Source: Aselliscus stoliczkanus (taxonomy: Eukaryota; Chordata; Mammalia; Chiroptera; Hipposideridae). Taken from it: a stretch of DNA of 64,000 bases. The position numbers and the translations under genes are program-made. Shown here piece after piece: positions 22,442-34,806 of this stretch. The notes beneath the pieces are model-generated. The model was not told the DNA's origin. It saw only the letters and a program-made list of their open reading frames with translations, and made no database searches. Every line of letters starts with the position of its first letter. Within the stretch, counting starts at the first letter, position 1. The DNA lies in NCBI GenBank assembly GCA_033961575.1, contig CM066729.1, forward strand, positions 34,258,501 to 34,322,500, written 5' to 3'.

Positions 22442-25226
22442 ACTTAAAATATGTTTGATGATAGTGATCACAATTTAATATATTTTCAGTATTAGGGTGA
22501 ATCTAGAAGTTAACAATATTATAATCTAGTCTGAGATGCAGTAAGTGCATCCAGTGGTTATAAGAGTAAAAATTTAACTTAATGTAGTATATATATTATT
22601 TTTCACGGTTGATACTTTGTTTATAATTGTTTTAAAGCATTTCTTTTTCATTTCTCTCTTTATAATTTGTTGCTGTTGTTGCTGGGTAGAATTTTCTTTA
22701 GATCTGAGTTAAATTCACCATTTGGGAATAGAATGTTGCTTAGAAAGATTAAAGCAGCACTTTGAACCATTGAGAGAAACTGTAATATTATTTAGAGAAA
22801 ACATTTTAAGAGATGAAAGGTTTATATAAAGTAAAATCGTATCTCCAGTTAGGATAAAGTAAGAATTGTGCTTCTGGAGATTACTGCATAAATTTTAGTT
22901 GAAAGGAATTTCCCTGTGGTTTCATGTTATTAAATTAGATGAGTTATGAGCTTTTGCATTTTCTTTGGAGTTATCTATCATTGGCCATGTCACACATGGG
23001 ATTGGATGATACTATGCACCAGTGGAATAGTGTGTTCCTGGGGCCCACTTTTCTACAATGTGGGACTCATTGAGCATTAGACCTACTCGCAGAGATTCCT
23101 AATCTAAAAAATGTAATAACAATAATAATAATAGCATTGCTTTTAAAGATGTAAGGTTTTTTTTGTGTCATCTTCCTTGAGTATGTGAAATGTTTTATCA
23201 TGTTTGAGTGTCACCAATTTTGAAGGTGAGTCAATGTACTCTGAAGATTTGTTTGTAATAATTTCCTATAACTGGGTGCTGACTGAATCCAGAATGTTTA
23301 ATAGAAAACATTTAGTCGGATTATTATGGCTTTGAACTGAACCACTAATTATTGTATATATTTAGTGCAAAGTAAAACATTAAAGAATACAATTCAGGAA
23401 GAGCAAGTCACTCACAGATAATACATCAAAATTCTTCAATTCTCAGAATTTGCTACCTACCTACAATTTTGCCTAACAGAATCATAAAGACCTCCATTAG
23501 GACCTTGCAATGTTCTTTTTCCTTATTGAAACACTGCAAATAACAATTCATTATATAGTTTTTCTTCTCTTTATACTTATTATTAAACATCTGTTATTTT
23601 TCAAAAATCCAAGAGACAATCAACAGTACATATAGGGTTCCAGGTTTTAGATGTTCATTATATAAATTCTTATATAATGGATCCTTAACTTCATCCCAAC
23701 AAACATACACATTCAGTTCAGAGTTCCTCTAGATTGGTGAGTTTACCAGAAGGTTCATCTATTAAAGATAACTTAAGCTTTGGTAAAATGTTTCCAGGAA
23801 ATTACCATGTTTATAGACCATTTTACTGGGTGTAGAGATACTTGTGTAAGGTGATCATTTCTACTTTGTGTATGATCTGAGAACTATGCTTACCTGGTTG
23901 GTATTATCCAGTTATGCCATAACAATCCTTGATGTAAAGTGTCATAGTTAATTTTTATCTTTTGGATACAGGATGTTTTGCTATTGTCCTCCAGTCTGGT
24001 GACAGCAGCTACACATCTCTTTGCATAAGAATGCACTTGTATAATAGGTTTTGTTGAATTTTTTGACAAAAGTATTCTGGATGTGTCTGCCTTACAAACC
24101 TCTTCATTTGTTTTCTTTCTTCATAACATGTTTCCATAAAGTGATTTTCTATTACATTTGAAATCATTATTGCAATTATTACTATTGTGAATCAATATTT
24201 CATCCTGCAACTACTACAAAACATGTAACTGTTGATTATTCAATTAATCTCAAATTAGTATTAATATAATAGCATTTTATTTACTACCAGATCACTAATT
24301 AGTTACCAATGTGATCTCAAGCTGGGCACTTCATTCTGATTTTTGGTTTCTAGCCACTGGTTCCATCTTCTTTCTCTTTTTCCAGTTATTTTTCCAAGAA
24401 TGTGTGCTTCTTTGAAATGCTGTCTTATCAAATATGTGAAATTTCTTCTTGGAAGAGGGTTTATAAGTGCAAATATCTGGATTAGTTTTTCTCAATATTG
24501 TATTTTAATTACATTGAGAATCTATAGCATAAATGCTTCTGAATTATATATTTTTAGCAATCAGGTAAGGATGTAAATTATAATATTTTGTTTTTCCTTC
24601 ATTATTATCTTATATTTTCTATTATACTAATAAGAATTTCAGTTGTTAGATTCATTTGCATTAGTTCCACTATTAATAGATAGTTCAGAGAAATTCAGAG
24701 AAATACACACAATTGCAAAGAGGAACAAAACTTCTGATATCTAAATAAAAAATGTAATTCATGTTAATAGTCAATTTTACTTCTAAATAGTATCTAAAGA
24801 AGATTGTTTCTTAAATTTGGATTATATGGCTATAAATCTAATTGGAAAAGAAAAACTCTTAAAATAGTCTGTGAGTATGTTGACCCATCTGCAAAAATTA
24901 TGGGAAATAACTTACATAATCAATTATTACCATCTATTAGCATGAATATCTATTAAAGTACAATATTTTGTATAAAATTTCTTTGTAGGATAAAACAATA
25001 TAATATTGCATATTCTTTCCCAAAAAATATCATCTTCATTTTAACTTATATTTAATAAGAAATAGGCTCTTTGAAGAATAACTTGATTTTAAGTTTATGT
25101 CAAATAAAAGCATCTCTCTTGTTTTGCAAAATCTGAATCTTTGATCTTTCCAATTGCAACTCATTGTAACGCCATATAAACATGCTATGAATGGTATATT
25201 AACACGGTAAGGAAAGTTTGATGTTA
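22442..25226. other. Unassigned AT-rich DNA
   Basis: No gene, RNA or confident repeat recognised across this 2.8 kb, apart from a short (AAT)n near 23117-23133. It may be old unique intergenic sequence. Confidence 0.5.
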
Positions 25227-25242
25227 CGTAGTTTGACTTTTT

Positions 25243-26032
25243 TTAAATTTATAGGCTTTATTTTTAGAGCAGTTTTAGTATTACAGAGAAATTGCACAGA
25301 AAGTACAAAGAGGTCCCATATACATACTTTGTCTACCCGCTTCACCTCCAGGGATTGTTTCACCTACAATCAGTATCCTGCATTAGTGCTGTACATTTAT
25401 TACAATTGATAAACCAACTTCGATATATACGAGTATTACTAACCAAAAAACATAGTTTAAATTAGAGTTCATTCTTTGTGTTGTGTAGTTCTATAGGTTT
25501 TGGCACATCATAATGCCATGTCTCCATTATTATGGTATCATACACAATGGTTTCACTGCCTAAAATTGCATTGTGGTCCACTGATGCATCTGTACTCTCC
25601 CCGAATGCCTGTCAACCATCAATCTTTTTACTTTATAGTTTTGCATTTTCCAGCGTGTGATATAGTTTATCACACTCAATGAAAGATGCAAAATGTTACA
25701 GTCACTTTGGAAGACAGTTTAGTAGTTTCTTATGAAACTTAATATAGTCTCGCAATATGATCCAGCGGTCGCACTCCTGGGCATTTACCCAAGTGAGCTG
25801 AAAACTTTTATTGTCACAAAACTGTGCAAAAATATATTTTTAGCAGCTTTATTTATAATTGCCAAAAATAGAATCAAGCAGAATGTCTTTCAGTAGGTGA
25901 ATAGATAAACTGTAGTATATCCATACCATGAAATCTTATTCAGCAATAAAAATAAGTGAGCGAACAAGCCACAAAAAGACATGGAGGAAATTTACATGCA
26001 ATTGTTAAGTGAAAGAAGCTGGTCTTAAAAGT
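25243..26032 (-). mobile_element. Old L1 3' end with 5' inversion (twin-priming structure), perfect 16-bp TSD
   Basis: 25243-~25655 is the antisense of an L1M 3'UTR ('ttagagcagttttagtattacag', 'gaggtcccatatac', 'cattagtgctgtacatttattacaatt', 'ggtatcatacacaatggtttcactgcc'). ~25690-26032 is sense-strand ORF2 C-terminal/3'UTR sequence ('cactttggaagacagttt', 'gggcatttacccaagtgagctg', 'attcagcaataaaaataagtg'). In L1 order the inverted part lies just upstream of the UTR part. The whole is bounded by cgtagtttgacttttt at 25227-25242 and 26033-26048, so it is one insertion and not two. Confidence 0.88.
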
Positions 26033-26048
26033 CGTAGTTTGACTTTTT

Positions 26049-27770
26049 AACATCAACTTTCTAAAGATAAATTTTAATGGCCATGTCATTAAAAATGAAC
26101 TAAAATACCCTAGGGATAAAAGGGGTCTTTAGAGGTCATTATACAGTTTCCAGAATGTACTGCAACTCTGACAGATTGTTATCTTTTCTACTTTTATAAA
26201 TCTCTGGAGACAGAGGTTCTATATCTTTAACAATTCTCATTGTGAGAAATGCTTAATTATTCCTAACTTAAAATGCTCACGTTTCCGTTTCAGATGATAG
26301 TGATGATGATTATTATAATTATTTCTTTTTTTGGTTTTGGCTTCAGTAGACCTGAAGAACAAACTTTCCACACTTGCATTGATAATGTTTCATATTTATG
26401 AAATTATTAAATGATACCTCAACTTTCTCATTTCTATATTAAATCCTTATTATTTCATTACCATCTTCAAATTTTCTATGAAAAATTGTCATCATTTGCA
26501 AGTTGACTTCTATTTGGCTGGTAGTATTGATATAATATAAATTAATATATATTATGTCTGTAAATTTTAGCCTGATTATCTGTTATCACTTCATTAGGAA
26601 TCAACTAGATGTATCATTACCAAGTTTGGAGAGTATTTTGGATAGGATATTTTCAAAACTGGAAGTTAGCATACCCCAATTTTGTCTTTTGGAGCTCAAA
26701 GACACCATTAAAAAAGAGATGGGATCATCTTTCAACAGCATTGAAAAATGAATGTAAATACTCATCAAATTTAGTGAATATGTTTGGAATGGTGCGAATT
26801 AAATTCTGTGCTAGATGAAGTACACAAAATTCATTTGAAGGGTCAAGTCTAGAAAGCACCTGGAAAGGCAGGCATTCACCAGAGCAGCCAAACATGAGGC
26901 ACTATCAGAAAGCTTTTATACTTAATGCAGAGAGACAATGCATATTAAAATGGCATGCCCATTTTCTCAGGAGAGGGGTGATCTTATTGACTGGGAAAGA
27001 GCATAGGGAGCTTACTGGGAAACTGGAAATATTCTCAAATGTAGCTTGTGGTTAATGAGGGCATAGGAATAAATTCATAAAAATTTACTTAAATCTTCAC
27101 TTACGGTTTATGCGTCTTGCTGAAAGCCATACCTCAATTCTAAAGAAAAAGAAATAATGGACAGAAAACATAAATAGGGGTTTGAATTCTGAATCATAGT
27201 CACAAAGGCAGAGGCTCAAAACTGCAGGTGCTGACTTTCAGCTGCACCGTTTGCAACAGTGGCAACTATCAGTAGCATGTTGTAAATAGCCTTAAACATT
27301 TGTTCATGTAATCATAGCTAGCGATTTTTCAGAGCAGTAAAACAACCCTGCTAGTGCATGCATATGCGTGTGTGTTTGCATAGGTATATATCTGTGTATG
27401 TGTATTTTCATTGTAAAAATTGTTATGCTTGTTGCAAATAAGAAAATACAGAAAAGAATACAGTTAAATTAAAACCAACATGTAAGTTCAAAATCATATT
27501 CAAATAACATTGCTCCAATGTATTTCATCTTAATCTATTTGCATGAAAGCAGCAATATACGCTCCAAATTTACTCACAGCTATTACTGGGGAAATATTTA
27601 GTATATTTAAGTAGAAATAATTTATCTTTGTAGGTATTATTATTAATAAAGTATTGTAGTATATAGCCTGTTGCTTTCTTAGGGACCAGAGTTCTGTTCA
27701 CATAATTAAAATCAAATGATAAAATAGGATAATATTTATGGATGAGATCGAGGGAACAGAATACCTTCTT
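26049..27770. other. Unassigned DNA
   Basis: No gene or confident repeat seen. Two overlapping short frames at 26554-26818 have no recognisable domain. A TG-rich patch lies at 27360-27410. Confidence 0.5.
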
Positions 27771-27774
27771 AATA

Positions 27775-29410
27775 TTTCTTTCAGTTTTATGGAGGTATGT
27801 TTGACAACATTGTAATATATTTGAAGTGTACAACATGATGATTTGATGTACACACACATTGTGAAAGAATTCCCAACATTCAGTTAATTAACACACCCAC
27901 CACGTCACATATTGCCTGTTTTCCTTTTTGTTGAAATCATTCAAGTTCTACTCTCTCAGCAAATTTCAATTATACCATACAGTTGTTGTCAACTAGCGTC
28001 ACCATGCTATACATTTGATCCTCAGGCCTTGTTCATCTTATAACTGAAAGTTCACAACTTTTACCAACCTCTCGCAATTTCCCCCACCCTCCATCCCCTG
28101 GAAACCACTATTCTACTCTCTGTTTCTATAACTTTGACTTTCTTTTTTATATTTTTAGATTTCACATATAAATGATATGATGTAATATTTTATGGCTTAT
28201 TTCACTTAGCTTAATGCCCTCCAACTTCATCCATGATTTCCTTCTTTCTTAAGGCTGAAATTTATATATATATAATTTTCTTTATCTTGTCATCTGTTGG
28301 TAGACAGGTTGTTTCCATACCTTGGCTATTGTGAATAATGTTACAAAGAACATGGGAATATAGACACCTTTTCAGGATAATGATTTCATTTCCTTCAGAT
28401 ATATACCCAGAAGTGGATTTACTGGGTCACATGTTAATTCTCATTTTAATTTCCCACAGTGGCTGCACCAATTCACATTCCCACCAGCAGCGCACAGGGA
28501 TCCCTTTTCTTAATATCCTCATCAACATTTGTTAACTCTTGTCTTTTTGATGGTATACAGTCTCACAGGTGTGAGGTGATATCTTACTGTGGTTTTCAAA
28601 TTGCATTTCCCTGATAATTAGTGATATCAAGCAACTTTTCATGTACATATTGGCCAGTTTTAAGCCTTCTTTGAAAACATGTCTATTCATGTCCTTTGCC
28701 TATTTTTAATTGTGATATTTGTTTTTCTGTGTTATTTGTTTTATTGAATTTTTATGTTAGTTATATATTTTAGATATGAACCCCTTATTGGATATGTGGT
28801 TTGCAAATATTTTTCCCATTTCATAGGTTGTCTTTTCATTTTGTTGATGGTTTCCTGTGCTGTGCAGAACTTTTTGAGCTTGATATAGCCCCACTTGTTT
28901 TGGGTTTTTTTTTTTTTTGCTTTTGGTGCCTTTGCTTTGGGTGTCAAATCCAAAGAAATTATAATAATAATAATTGCCAAGACCAATGTCAAGATGTTGT
29001 TTTCCCTATGTTTTCTTCTAGGAGTTTTATGATTTCAGGTCTTATATTTCAGTCTTTAATTTATTTTGAGTTCATTTTTGTGTATGATGTAAGATACAGG
29101 TACAATATCATTATTTTGCTTGTATATTCCCAACTATTTATTGAAGAGACTATTCTTCATTGTATATTCTTAGCTCCTTTGTCAGAAATGAATCATCCAT
29201 GTATGTTGCGTTATTTTCTGGGTGCTCTATTCTGTTCCATTGATTTGCATGTCTATTTTTAGGCCAATATCATACTCTTTTGATTACTATAGATTTGTAA
29301 TATTGTTTGAAATCAGGAAGTATGATACCCTCACCTTTATTCTTCTTTCCTTGATCAATTTGGCCAACAAGGGTCTTTTGAGGATCAATATAAATTGTGG
29401 GGTTATTTTT
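27775..29410 (-). mobile_element. Old L1 (L1M) ORF2 3' part plus 3'UTR, minus strand
   Basis: Antisense L1 landmarks run without large gaps: 3'UTR ('ttatggaggtatgtttgac', 'aagtgtacaacatgatga', 'caccatgctatacatttgat'), ORF2 C-terminus ('tggtagacaggttgtttcc', 'tacccagaagtggatttactgggtc', 'cagtggctgcaccaattc', 'gtgaggtgatatctta'), up to 'ttccattgatttgcatgtc' and 'cttgatcaatttggcc'. The 153-residue plus-strand frame at 28801-29262 is antisense noise of this L1. All ORF2 frames are disrupted. Confidence 0.88.
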
Positions 29411-29795
29411 CTTTTTTTTAATTGAGATATACTTGACATATAATATTATATTAGTTTCTGGTGTATTATATAACAGCTCAATATTTGTATACTCATACAA
29501 TGTGAAATGATTACCACAATATCTAGTTGCCATTCATCACCATACAAAATTACATTTTTTTTCTTGTCACGAGAACTTCAAAGATTTACTCTCTAGACAA
29601 CTTTCAAATATGCAGTACAATATTATTGACTATAGTCACCATGCTGTATGTTATATCCCAATAACTTATTTATTTTATAACTGTAAGTTTTTACCTCTTG
29701 AACCCCCTTCCCCCATTTTGCCACAGATGAATGGATGAACAAACTGAGGTAGATCCATAGTGAAAATTGCTCAGCAATAAATAGGGACAAACCTC
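29411..29795 (-). mobile_element. Second old L1 3' end with inverted 5' piece
   Basis: 29411-29715 is antisense L1 3'UTR ('attgagatatacttgacata', 'gactatagtcaccatgctgta'). From about 29720 the sequence switches to the sense strand of the ORF2 end ('gatgaatggatgaacaaactg', 'attgctcagcaataaatag'). The sense piece appears to resume after the LTR at 30340-30400 ('ggattaatctcaaaagcatcatgttaagtgaaag'). Confidence 0.65.
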
Positions 29796-29804
29796 TGATA
29801 TTTG

Positions 29805-30335
29805 TAATGTGGTAGGTGGAACAATGCCTTCCCTCTTCCCAAGATTTACAAGTCCTAATCACCAAAACCTATGGATATCTCCTTATCTGGGAAATAGCCT
29901 ACTCAGATGTGGTTAAATTAAGAATCCTGAGGTTGGGAGATTATCTTGGATTCATCTTTTTGGCCCTGATGTTGTCACAGAGGTCCTTATAATACGGAGG
30001 CAGAAGATGAGATAGGTAAAGAAGGTATAAAGGAAGATGTGACCACAAAAGCAGAGATAGACAGATATAACCATGAGACAAGGAATGCTGGCAGCTTCTA
30101 GATCAAGAGGCATCAAGGAATGGATATTCCCCTGGAAGCTCAGAAAGAACCACACATGCTAACACTTGATTTTAGCCAGGTAAGACTGTCGTAGACTCCT
30201 GGCCTTCAGAACTGCAAAATAATAAATTATTGTAACTGTACTAACCATTGTCACCCCAGTAAGCTTTAATAATTTTTTTTTTTAATTTTGTTTCTTAAGC
30301 CAGAAGATTTGTGGTAATTCATTAAAACAGCAATA
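29805..30335 (+). mobile_element. MaLR/ERVL-like LTR inserted in an L1 and itself interrupted
   Basis: Same LTR type as 3700-4215: 'aatcaccaaaacctatgg', 'cagatgtggttaaattaag', 'gagattatcttggatt', 'gaggtccttataatacgg', 'atgctggcagcttctag', 'ccttcagaactgcaaaataataaatt', then after an interruption 'ttgtttcttaagccagaag' and 'aagacactaat'. The interruption at 30234-30283 is an L1-type terminal fragment. Confidence 0.65.
30234..30283 (+). mobile_element. Tiny L1-type 3' terminal fragment inside the LTR
   Basis: 'actaaccattgtcaccccag' plus an A/T-rich end matches the 3' end of the element at 33964-34123 and the antisense copy at 60478-60577. It breaks the LTR just before its conserved 3' end. Confidence 0.6.
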
Positions 30336-30399
30336 AGACACTAATATATAAAATAGTATGGATTAATCTCAAAAGCATCATGTTAAGTGAAAGGTTAAA

Positions 30400-31520
30400 T
30401 TGAGTGTTGGATTTTGCCCATCCCTATCAAATCTAATCAAAGTGCTAGACTAAGATCCATACTACATCTGTTTGTTCCCTTCCTTAACTGTGATTACCCC
30501 TGACTTCTGTGATTGTAAACCTCACTTGTAATATTTGTGCACCAATTTTTCATTCTCAAATTGACTATTGTATTCATGCTGGTACTAAGAAAATGTCACT
30601 GTATTCAAGGTTTATTTTTCCTTTCTCTCTCTTTCTGCTCAGCATTTACTTCTTTAAACTTATTTCTCCCCTAATACCTCCTCTTTCCATTAGCCCAGAA
30701 CTTTTTTTTTTAAATTCTATGGTCTCCAAATAAGAAAAACATTATCTTAGTATTTTTGTTTATTGTAAGGTTAAAAACATTATCTTAGTATTTCTATTTA
30801 TTTTAAGAATAAGAAACATATTTATAGGTACTGATATTTAGTACTGCAAGAATTGATACTAGTGCTCTTTCTTGGGATGTTTATTAGATGATGGAGCATG
30901 ATAGCTGTAGTTAATAAACAAAGTAGCCTTACAGAAGAGTGATCATTTCACAATAAAAAGGGGTTGAGTAGTTTTTAGTGGATTTTGCCATTAAATATAT
31001 TTATAGATTTTATAATCTTGAATAGTAAAAATGAATCCCAGTATTTAGCAATGAAATGGATCAAGACCATGGCAGTCTTTGAACACACAGATGTTTGCTA
31101 GTAATTTAGATGTTTGCTAATAAAACATATCAAAAGATATTTTGAGTTAAAAAATTAGCTACTAGTTTACAAATGAGAATTTTAAATATCTGTTGATCTA
31201 TCACAGAAAGAGATTTTTATTGTATAACTAAAAAACATTTTCCAAAAAAATAAACATAATTTGTCTTTTAAATGTAAAAGTGAAGTTTTAACAATGAGTA
31301 CAAAAGTAAGTGCTTTTTAGAAAAAAAAGTTGTGTTATACAGAGTTGAATATGAAAGTTTGGAGAATTTTCTGTCACTGAAATTTATTGGGAAAAAGTAA
31401 ACATGTTACCTATAACAAAACTCGCATATTTAAAATGAAAGCAAACAAATCTTGGCATTCAGGATTTTCTAACTTTCAAAAAATCATCCAAAAGAAAATT
31501 GTAAGGGCACTTTAAGAAAA
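30400..31520. other. Unassigned AT-rich DNA with a 39-bp tandem duplication
   Basis: No gene recognised. A ~39-bp unit containing 'aaaaacattatcttagtatt' occurs twice in tandem at 30732-30770 and 30771-30809. A short direct repeat 'tagatgtttgcta' lies at 31090-31122. Confidence 0.55.
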
Positions 31521-31524
31521 TATT

Positions 31525-32053
31525 TCTTTTTTTTCTTAAAGATTTTATTAGAGAATTGGGGGAGGGGAGCAGTGTTGGGTAATTGGAGGAGGGGAACAAT
31601 GTTAAGGAATTGGGGAAGGGGCACAGCCAGGCTGTTGTCCTTCAATCTTGGTTGTGGAGGGTGCAGCAAGCTCAGCTCCAAGTCCAGTCGCGCTGCTCAG
31701 CTGTGTTCAGTTTGTTGTGGGTGGACATAGCTATTATCCCATGCAGGAGTCCAACCAGCAGCCTCCTTGTTAGGAATGGACACTCTATACACTGAGCCAT
31801 CAGGCAGCCGCTCAGTTCAAGGTGCCAAGTTCAGTCTTAGTTGCGGGCAGGAGTAGCCCACCATCAACCAGGCAGTCTTGTTAGGAGCATGTGCTCTCAC
31901 CTGCTGAGCCATCCTGCCACCTGTTGGCAGCTCAGTGGCAGCTCAGCTTGGGCACAGCTCACTGGCCCATGTGGGAATCCAACAGGCGACACTGTTGCTC
32001 AGGACTCTCACTCTTGAGCAAGCTCTTAACCAACTGAGCCACTCGGCCGGCCC
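31525..32053 (-). mobile_element. Composite multi-module SINE (type C) with a three-unit tail, minus strand
   Basis: Read on the minus strand: 'gggccggccgagtggctcag' head, three tRNA-like modules with 'ggcaggatggctcag'-type starts, the same spacer as the copy at 21.1 kb, and a tail with three copies of the ~26-bp C-rich unit (31551-31630). An imperfect 16-bp TSD (aagaaaatatttcttt/aagaaaaacttccttt) lies at about 31514-31529 and 32054-32069. Confidence 0.85.
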
Positions 32054-32069
32054 AAGAAAAACTTCCTTT

Positions 32070-33950
32070 AAAATAATAAATAAAGTCTATTCGAGGGTAA
32101 TAATAACTGACTGAAATCATTCAGGATGAAAGGTTTTTAGTCAAATTTCCATAGGTACTTGCATAGTTGGTGGTTGAGATTTTTTAAATGGTAGCATGAT
32201 TCTTTGAAGTTTCCTCTTTTAAGAAGCTTTAAAACATATTTTGTACATTTTTAGAGTATAAAAAATAATCACACTTAGAAATTCCTAGCAGAATGTCAGG
32301 GAGAAATTAATAAAACCTTTTATAATATATAGTTTGTTTGAAATATGTATGGTAAACATCATTTTGATGCTCTTGGGCTCATCATTAATTACTGTTTATA
32401 TTTATATATTTATAAACAACACTATTATAAAATTGCATATTATTTTACGCATACTCCAGTATGCATAGTGATAGGCTAATTCATGGAATAAAATAAATGT
32501 AAATGACTTTGCTTCCAGCTGAGGTCTGTGTGCAAAGTTATAAAATAGAACATCATCTCTTTCCCCCTCCAACAGTTCTTAGATGTGGACTTAAATTAGA
32601 AAAATAAAAGATAGTGGTAAAAAAATGTTATAATGAAGAGTTGTTTATCTTTCGCCAATACTCTTGCCATATTTTTGGATGTATTATTCTTTCTTTTACT
32701 TGTAAATTCTTTTGGAGGTCTCTATGCTGCTGAATTAATGTTTGTAGAGAGCAAAAAAGGTAGAAATTGAAATAGGGCTATGTCACTGCACTTCATAAAA
32801 TGTCTAATGTTTACGGGAAGAATTTCAACCAAGGACTTTCTTCTATAATTGGGCAGATATTTGTCTCAATAGCAGATGCCCTATTATAGTCTTTATCCCC
32901 AAGTTCTAAAACACCTTCTTCTTGGCTTGGCAACATTCTCCTGCATTTGTGTTTAGTTTCAGTAATTGTGCTCGTATCTACTTGTAAAACAAATCTCATT
33001 TGGTTACTAGACCAAATCAGCCTATTTGTGTACAGAACCCAAAGGGACCAGAATGTAATCCCTTGAGTACTTAACATTTCTGTGAGTCAGGAACAAAGCT
33101 AAAGTAAATTGATGATCAGAGGCACCAATGCTTAAAATTGTGGGTAGAGCTGACAGATACATTCTTTGTTCTATTAAAAACTTGTAGGCACATAGTTTTT
33201 CCTCAATAACCTCCAAGAGAAACTGAGAGTGAAACACAACACAAGTGCCAATAGAAGCATTTTTGCCATTAGCAAGAGTGCATTGATGGTCTACTATTAA
33301 TTCTTAAAAATCCTATATTTAAATGAATGGTGCTCAGATGGAATTTCTACTCACTTTGCTTATTTTGAAATAAGAAGACAGCACAAATTATCTTCATGTC
33401 TGTCCTCACTGTATAGTATAATTTGTGTGCTTTTGATTTTTCTTTCTCAGATTCTCTAGCAGTTATCTGAAAGAGGGAAAATTGCCTTATTCACTAAACT
33501 TCAGTTCCATTTCCAGTGTTTGTATTGTGCTTGGATTTTTTTTTAATGTCTATATTCCTATTTGCTCAATCTTCTTTCCCTCTTGAATTGGTGAGGAGTC
33601 AAGACTAATGATTCATTAGAAAGTCAGGAGCATGGTAGAGGGTTGACATTTACTATATATATGAAGGGTAACTAAAGTAAACAATGGCTACAAAATTCAA
33701 TAGAGCCAAAGAGAGAAAAGGGAGTTTAGAGGCAAAATCAAGCATTTAGGAGACCTATGTGTGACTAGGTTTAAAAATAGATGAAAAAAGGTAAGTTTGG
33801 AAGCATTTCACCAGTTTGGAGGCAAGTGGGTATAGGATGTTTTTATGCAATATACGCAAGCAATGGGGCTTGTCATAATGAGACAGCTCAACGACATTTG
33901 AAGTTTATTTTCAACTGGCTTCCATAACACTTGAGCATTGTTTTAAAAAA
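32070..33950. other. Unassigned AT-rich DNA
   Basis: No confident element. Two overlapping minus-strand frames (32811-33077 and 33022-33237, 88 and 71 residues) have no motif I recognise. The region could be old retroviral-like or unique sequence, but I cannot support either. Confidence 0.45.
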
Positions 33951-33963
33951 AAATCAAGCTAGA

Positions 33964-34123
33964 TGAGAGTAAACAGGGTCAAATATATGGTGATGGAAGG
34001 AGAACAGACTCTGGATGACAAACACACAATGCGAATATAGACGATGTATTATAGAAATGTACACTTGAAACCTATGTAATTTTATTAACCATTGTCACCC
34101 CAATGAATTTTAATTTTAAAAAT
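33964..34123 (+). mobile_element. Short 5'-truncated L1-type 3' end
   Basis: 'ggtgatggaaggagaacaga', 'tgtattatagaaatgtacacttgaaacctatgt' (split) and 'ttattaaccattgtcacccc' form a 3' terminal segment seen in other laurasiatherian genomes at L1 ends. An 11-bp TSD, atcaagctaga, lies at 33953-33963 and 34124-34134. Confidence 0.7.
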
Positions 34124-34374
34124 ATCAAGCTAGAGATCAAAGATGATTCCTTTTGTTTTTATTTTTAAATGATATGCAATCATTAGTGTATATTAACATA
34201 TAACAGGCTGTTATCTGATTTCACCTATTTCTCAGAAATATGTGTTGACTATCAGTGCTACCTCTTTTTCACAGATAGTGAATTATAGCAGCTTTGTGTA
34301 GTTCCAGATCCTCCCATGTTCTCTCAAGATGGATTTGCTGCGGTATTGCTAGGTAGATTTGAAAACAGACTCTT

Positions 34375-34793
34375 TGGGCCGGCCGAGTGGCGCATACGTT
34401 AAGAGCTGGTTTGGGGATGCCAGCTGCCCCGGTTCGGATCCCACATATGAGGGCCAGTGATACTGCCCTCTACAGCTAACAACAGTTCCACTTGGAGCTG
34501 GGCTGTGCGTGCCCCAGCGACGGGGTGGGCTACCATAGGCTACAGTGAGCGGCAGGCAGCCAGCGTGAGCTGCCAATAGCCGCCGTGAGCGACCATCCAG
34601 AGGCCGGCGACCGATCTGCCTCATCCAGGAAGAGCGCAATGACAATACCAACATGGGCCAGTGAAGCAACGTCCTCTGCAACTAGACTGAAGAACAAAAA
34701 GACAGCAATTTGTTTGTTCCCCTTCCTCGATTCCCCAATGCTGTTCCCCTCCCCCAATTCCCCAATAAAATCTTAAAAAAAAAAAACAAAAAA
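34375..34793 (+). mobile_element. Long SINE (type B), plus strand, perfect TSD
   Basis: Type A head (B-box-like GGTTCGGATCCC near 34431), G/C-rich body, 'tgaagaacaaaaagacagcaa', two copies of the C-rich tail unit, then AATAAAATC and poly(A). A perfect 13-bp TSD, aaaacagactctt, lies at 34362-34374 and 34794-34806. Confidence 0.92.
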
Positions 34794-34806
34794 AAAACAG
34801 ACTCTT

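Noticed and set aside
28801..29262. 153-codon plus-strand frame
   Set aside because: It is the antisense of an old L1 ORF2, with low-complexity hydrophobic content and no motif.
32811..33237. Two overlapping minus-strand frames considered as decayed retroviral gene
   Set aside because: No retroviral motif could be seen, and no LTR lies nearby in the right arrangement.
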